This document shows positions 11,201-15,031 of a DNA stretch of 15,031 bases, in pieces. The stretch comes from an uncultured bacterium (GTDB lineage: Bacteria; Patescibacteriota; Minisyncoccia; Phycocordibacterales; UBA5272). Under the pieces are notes generated by a model. It worked only from the letters and a program-made list of their open reading frames with translations. It did not search any database and had not been told where the DNA came from. The translations under genes and the position numbers were made by a program. Each line of letters begins with the position of its first letter. Position 1 is the stretch's first letter. The stretch is from contig CAILKS010000018.1 in NCBI GenBank assembly GCA_903834855.1, forward strand, positions 1 through 15,031, read 5' to 3'.

Positions 11201-12532
11201 TTAATTGTTTCTTCCTAGAATCGCATCAAGTGTATTTTTCTTAACAATTATACGAGCGGGGAGATATCCAGCAAAAATAGAAACAACCATAACAAGTAAA
11301 AATTTTAAGGCTACATCTATCGGATCTGCTACTAGAATAATCTCAGCAAATGGTGTATCAATCGGGTGTGCGTCAATTAATGGCTTCATGAATACAAAAA
11401 TAATAATGAGTGCGATTATTGAGCCAACAAAAACATAAAACATTGCTTGGCAAATATAACTAAATTCAACAGCAAATTCTGTCACCCCAATTCCTTTCAT
11501 AATTCCTATTTGGCGACGACGAGTGAGAGCGTTTACATAAATAATAATAAATATAGTAATGAGTGCCACAATAATAGAAACCGAGCCAAGAATGTTACCA
11601 ATAATAGTAAAGAACAGTTTAATGTTTACTAAAAATTCTGGAGCACCCTCATCTGCTGTATTAATCTTTGCGTAATCACTAAAACCATTATCCATAAGAG
11701 GTGTCTTTACTATGTATGGATCGATGCCAGGCTTCATAAAAATAGAAATTTCTGAAACATCACCATCTGATTTACCAAGCATCTTCTTTAATTCACTATC
11801 TAAAATATATGCACGAGAAGAAACGAATTGCACTTTTGAATTAATGATTCCTCTAACAATAAAATCTTGTGTAACTGAATTTGATATTGAATTATCAGGT
11901 TTTGCTGTCATGTTATCTTGTGGAGCGGGACTACCTATAACTGTCTGCTTTCCACTTACAGTAACTCTAACAATTGAACCTGGGTGAACATCATGAAGTA
12001 AAGCAACAAGATCAGCAACACGACTATATTCTTTTAAATAACTAGAACCAATAACGATACCTCTTGCATCGCCAGGTTTTAACCATTCACCTTCAACAAC
12101 TTCTTTTGAAAGCTGAGTTGCTGCATTCTCTTCTTCTGGATCAATACCCGCAATTTGGTTAGAAACAATGTTTGCGTCTGATTCTTTTCTTTTTTCCCAC
12201 CAGTTCGCCTCTATTTTTGCTCCAGATATGATACGTTTTGTATAACTTTTTATTTGAGGAAATGATGAAATAACACTTTCAATTTCACTTGTATGTTCTA
12301 TATAACTCTTTTCATTACGATTTGTAATAATTAAATCTCCTGTCCACTGCTCTTTATAACCACGAGAAGACCCTTCAATAATACCTACCAAAAACCCTGA
12401 AGTGGCTACAAGGTTCAAAAAAGTAAGCATCATAATAAATACAATCAATCCTGTTGTCCATCTACTTGTACGTGTTACTTGACGAATCGCCAAAAAAAAT
12501 CCAAGTCTAATTGTATTCAATAATTGTTTCAT
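11201..12532 (-). CDS. FtsX/MacB-like ABC transporter permease
   Basis: A 443-residue permease with the MacB/LolC architecture. One membrane helix lies near the N-terminus (about 27-53). A large extracytoplasmic domain (about 55-305) follows, and three helices come at the C-terminus (about 310-337, 358-384, 409-427). The cytoplasmic loop RRRQIGIMKGIGVT (340-353) is the conserved FtsX-family coupling segment that touches the ATPase. Such permeases do mechanical work from the membrane rather than forming a channel, pushing substrates out or releasing lipoproteins. The substrate cannot be read from sequence. The gene starts 5 nt after the membrane-fusion gene and is followed by the ATPase gene, so three subunits are made together. 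No SD is visible. Confidence 0.9.
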   Translation of the reverse strand: MKQLLNTIRLGFFLAIRQVTRTSRWTTGLIVFIMMLTFLNLVATSGFLVGIIEGSSRGYKEQWTGDLIITNRNEKSYIEHTSEIESVISSFPQIKSYTKRIISGAKIEANWWEKRKESDANIVSNQIAGIDPEEENAATQLSKEVVEGEWLKPGDARGIVIGSSYLKEYSRVADLVALLHDVHPGSIVRVTVSGKQTVIGSPAPQDNMTAKPDNSISNSVTQDFIVRGIINSKVQFVSSRAYILDSELKKMLGKSDGDVSEISIFMKPGIDPYIVKTPLMDNGFSDYAKINTADEGAPEFLVNIKLFFTIIGNILGSVSIIVALITIFIIIYVNALTRRRQIGIMKGIGVTEFAVEFSYICQAMFYVFVGSIIALIIIFVFMKPLIDAHPIDTPFAEIILVADPIDVALKFLLVMVVSIFAGYLPARIIVKKNTLDAILGRNN

Positions 12533-12537
12533 AATAA

Positions 12538-14163
12538 TTAATTAGTTTGCTTTTGGGCAGATCTTACCAATGTAGAAGGGGAGACAATTAAATCTTCAGG
12601 AACTAATCCTGATATAATTTCAATCAAACCATCTTGACCACGAAAACCTAAGATTATCTCTTCTTTCGTGTCTATTTTGCCTTTACGTACGGTAACTAAC
12701 CCATGTGATTGATCTATTACTTCAACAAAACGAGCTTCTAAAACGAGAGCTTGTGGTTTATTTTCAGTAACAATATTTACATTGGCTGTCATTCCTGACT
12801 TAATACGAAGATCTTTATCTAAAAAAGTAATAACTACTTTATACATAGGAACACCTCCTTCTAGGATTGCTGTTGGATTTACGCGAGTAACCTTAGCAGG
12901 AAAATTAACAGCTTTACCGTATGCATCTAAGGTCACTTCCACCTCAGACCCTATTTTTACTTTTATAATGTCAATCTCTGGAACTTTTGCCTCTATTTCA
13001 AAAGCGTCAGATGCAAACATACTGATCACTGTCTTACCACTTGTGACTGTTTCTCCTTCTGAAATAAAAATATCACTAATTGTTCCAGAAAAAGGTGCTA
13101 CTATTTTAGTCTTTTGTAAACTAGACTGGGCCGCTGCAACCTGCGCCTCAGCTTGACTAACTGTAGCGAATTGGGCTTTTAATTTATAAGGATCAGTTCC
13201 AGCTTTTGTAAGATCTAAATCACGAATAGCTTGTGATTCTGCGTTTTTTGTAACATTTAAAGTATTTCTTTTACTCGTAATATCTAGAAAAAGGGAATTT
13301 ATTGTTATTCTTACTGCTGATAGAGTTACACGTATGGGGTCTAAAAATAGATTTTGAGAACTACATGATAAAAGAAGTAAGCTAGAAATAGAATCAACTA
13401 ACTCATTAGTGGCAACAGTTACTAAATATGCCTGTTCAAAAACATTGTCAATCGTATCTGTTGATGAAAGAATTGATATGGTAGAGCTTTTATTTTGATA
13501 TTCACTTAATATTTTTTCGAGCTTAGAACGACTCATCTCTATGGAAGACTGAAGACTTTGGTTACAAGAAGAAAACGATAGGGTGTAGTTATATCCATTG
13601 TTAATAAATAGACTATTTAATTTATTTTTCACAATGTCAGCAGTTGTGGCGTCAACATTACGTATAGTGTCTGGTATTGAGCTATAAGACCCTTCAAGGG
13701 AACTCTTTGCATTATCAACAGCTTGTTGTTTAATTGCTATTTCTTCCTTTCTAAAACCTTGAGTTAATTGACCTAATGTTGCTTTTGCGCTTGCCAACTG
13801 TGCTTGCGCCTGAAGAAGTGAGGCTTGTGCATCACCAGATTGTAAAGTAGCAAGAACTTTGCCCTCAGAAACAATATCTCCGACTTTTACCCCAACAAAA
13901 GAAACCGCTCCAAGTGTTTGAAAAGAAAGATTTGCATCAAGAGATGCTTGTACGGAACCAGTCACTTCTACATATTGTTTTAATTGCTGAATCTTTACTG
14001 TAGTAGTGTCCTCTACCACTTTTGAGGTAAAAAAATACATATAAGTATAAACACCAGCGGCAGCAATAATAATAATGATTATTATTGTTCCTATTTTTTG
14101 ATATATTTTATAAAAAGTTTTCTTAAAAAGATTAGTAATTGAATTTAAAGTATTGGTTAGCAT
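12538..14163 (-). CDS. Membrane-fusion (MacA/HlyD-like) periplasmic adaptor protein
   Basis: A 541-residue adaptor. A single membrane helix (about 25-45) anchors a long extracytoplasmic part. The first half of a lipoyl domain is at about 84-108 (GAVSFVGVKVGDIVSEGKVLATLQSGD). It is followed by a long helical hairpin (about 110-350). The second lipoyl half is at about 355-382 (APFSGTISDIFISEGETVTSGK), then beta-barrel and membrane-proximal domains to the end. The hairpin carries an unusually long Ser/Asn-rich insert (about 155-310) that makes the protein longer than typical MacA (about 370). In diderm bacteria such adaptors reach TolC. No TolC is seen here, so it may bridge to the cell-surface layer instead. 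The gene heads the operon and has an extended -10 promoter only 8 nt before its ATG. Confidence 0.9.
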   Translation of the reverse strand: MLTNTLNSITNLFKKTFYKIYQKIGTIIIIIIIAAAGVYTYMYFFTSKVVEDTTTVKIQQLKQYVEVTGSVQASLDANLSFQTLGAVSFVGVKVGDIVSEGKVLATLQSGDAQASLLQAQAQLASAKATLGQLTQGFRKEEIAIKQQAVDNAKSSLEGSYSSIPDTIRNVDATTADIVKNKLNSLFINNGYNYTLSFSSCNQSLQSSIEMSRSKLEKILSEYQNKSSTISILSSTDTIDNVFEQAYLVTVATNELVDSISSLLLLSCSSQNLFLDPIRVTLSAVRITINSLFLDITSKRNTLNVTKNAESQAIRDLDLTKAGTDPYKLKAQFATVSQAEAQVAAAQSSLQKTKIVAPFSGTISDIFISEGETVTSGKTVISMFASDAFEIEAKVPEIDIIKVKIGSEVEVTLDAYGKAVNFPAKVTRVNPTAILEGGVPMYKVVITFLDKDLRIKSGMTANVNIVTENKPQALVLEARFVEVIDQSHGLVTVRKGKIDTKEEIILGFRGQDGLIEIISGLVPEDLIVSPSTLVRSAQKQTN

Positions 14164-14171
14164 ATAAAATA

Positions 14172-14180
14172 ATTATAACA
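14172..14180 (-). promoter_or_regulatory. Extended -10 promoter of the export operon, leaderless
   Basis: On the minus strand TGTTATAAT (14180-14172) is a full extended -10. The ATG starts 8 nt after it (14163), so the mRNA should begin at or within two bases of the start codon. No clear -35 is visible. Confidence 0.6.
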
Positions 14181-14217
14181 TTATTTAAAAGCTATTGAGT
14201 GGAATAAGCTTTACGCG

Positions 14218-14226
14218 TGATATAAT
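14218..14226 (+). promoter_or_regulatory. Extended -10 promoter of tpiA, leaderless
   Basis: TGATATAAT (14218-14226) is an extended -10. The ATG at 14235 follows after 8 nt. A TTGAGT at 14195-14200 is too far away (20 nt) for a good -35. Confidence 0.6.
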
Positions 14227-14234
14227 TAATAATT

Positions 14235-15008
14235 ATGATTAAACGCGTAAGACCAATTATTGTTGGAAATTGGAAAACTACACCTGCAACACTTAAAGAA
14301 GCAGTAACTTTTATAAAATCTCTTGAGAAGAAATTAGTCACTTTAAAAAAGAAGTCCGTAAACGCCTACTACTTTTTAGCGGTACCTGATATTTTTGTAA
14401 CCTCATTAATTCCTCTGGTTGACCGTGGAGAAATAGGGGTACAAAATATATCTGGTACAACATTAGGTCAAGAAACTGGAATCACAACTCCATCAATGAT
14501 TGCAAGTTCGGGTGCAACTTTTACAATTTTAGGTCACAGTGAAGTACGGGCACGTGGAGAGGACTTGCATACACTTTCACAAAAAGTAACTCTTTCATTA
14601 AAAGCAAAATTGCTCACCATCCTTTGCGTCGGTGAGAGTGAAAGAGACAAGGAAGGAAATTATTTACACGAACTCGAAAATGATTTAAAAGAAATACTGG
14701 TAGATGTTGATCGTTCTTTGTTTTCAAATTTAGTAATAGCTTATGAACCTATTTGGGCAATAGGGGCGCCACTTCCAGCTACAACGGAAGAATGTTTCGA
14801 GGTTGTGATCTCTCTACGCCGAGCACTTGCAACATTGGTTGGTATTGAACATGCAAAAAAAGTTTCTATACTTTATGGTGGGGCAATAACTGATGACACC
14901 GCTAAAAGTTTTTTGGTTGACGGCGGAGTTGATGGATTATTATTAGGAAGAGCTTCTCAAGAATTAAAAGCCTTCACAACAATTTTAGAATCTTGTTTTA
15001 AAAACTAA
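14235..15008 (+). CDS. tpiA: Triosephosphate isomerase
   Basis: A 257-residue TIM-barrel enzyme that interconverts dihydroxyacetone phosphate and glyceraldehyde 3-phosphate in glycolysis. Catalytic residues are all present: N12 and K14 (GNWK), H101 (LGHSEVR) and the base E171 (AYEPIWAIG). The phosphate-gripping motif YGGAITDDTA (214-223) and the closing GLLLGRAS (234-241) are recognisable. The flexible loop 6, normally AIGTGKxAT, reads AIGAPLPATTEE (175-186), so the usual Gly-Thr-Gly-Lys is replaced. The length is normal. The start is fixed by family alignment (short N-terminus before GNWK) and by the promoter: the transcript should be leaderless. It is divergent from the export operon. Confidence 0.96.
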   Translation: MIKRVRPIIVGNWKTTPATLKEAVTFIKSLEKKLVTLKKKSVNAYYFLAVPDIFVTSLIPLVDRGEIGVQNISGTTLGQETGITTPSMIASSGATFTILGHSEVRARGEDLHTLSQKVTLSLKAKLLTILCVGESERDKEGNYLHELENDLKEILVDVDRSLFSNLVIAYEPIWAIGAPLPATTEECFEVVISLRRALATLVGIEHAKKVSILYGGAITDDTAKSFLVDGGVDGLLLGRASQELKAFTTILESCFKN

Positions 15009-15031
15009 CTCAAATATGATTGATGGTAATA

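Noticed and set aside
15016..15031. ATG just after tpiA as the start of the next gene
   Set aside because: Only five codons are visible before the window ends and there is no SD; cannot be judged.
1..15031. CRISPR array, insertion sequence, rRNA or integrase
   Set aside because: None of the expected repeats, transposase motifs or rRNA landmarks were seen.

Overview
The window reads as a piece of a low-GC genome from the Patescibacteria (Candidate Phyla Radiation), most likely the Parcubacteria side. This is inferred from the compact, AT-rich housekeeping genes, the almost complete lack of Shine-Dalgarno (SD) sites in front of them, the shortened or altered versions of universal proteins (a trigger factor without its isomerase domain, a NusA with an acidic insert and tail), and a MacAB-like export operon without a nearby outer-membrane factor. 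No rRNA, tRNA, CRISPR array or insertion sequence was found. TAA is the main stop codon and the standard code fits.

Layout. 1-264 (minus) is the start of a Tat-exported protein, perhaps a multicopper oxidase, cut by the window edge. 345-617 (minus) is an HU-type DNA-binding protein behind a long AT-rich spacer. 1075-3220 (minus) holds clpP followed by rny, so a protease subunit and an mRNA endonuclease sit together. 3412-4580 (plus) is a self-contained cassette: a near-consensus promoter, a folded leader with a small overlapping ORF, a tryptophan-rich membrane protein of unknown function and strong terminators. 4581-5197 carries no gene but has a 102-nt inverted-repeat element, a tandem repeat and a consensus DnaA box. 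5234-6379 (plus) holds rsmE and a DoxX-family membrane protein. 6621-9702 (minus) holds nusA, ppa and the trigger-factor gene. 10016-10399 (minus) is a two-gene operon of unknown small proteins. 10512-14163 (minus) is an export operon (membrane-fusion protein, FtsX-like permease, ATPase). 14235-15008 (plus) is tpiA, divergent from the export operon.

How it fits together. Most genes are core functions: chromosome structure, RNA decay, proteolysis, nascent-chain folding, rRNA methylation, transcription elongation, pyrophosphate removal and glycolysis. The accessory parts are the Tat protein, the Trp-rich membrane cassette and the small two-gene operon. These four genes look richer in GC and each has a clear SD, whereas the housekeeping genes have none; several of the latter have a -10 box so close to the ATG that the mRNA should be leaderless.

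The most notable non-genic signal is a family of three large palindromic (fold-back) elements at 956-1080, 6516-6628 and 9711-9830. They share a core, but their outer arms copy locus-specific sequence. Two enclose the stop codon of rny or of the trigger-factor gene, and the third fills the leader of nusA.
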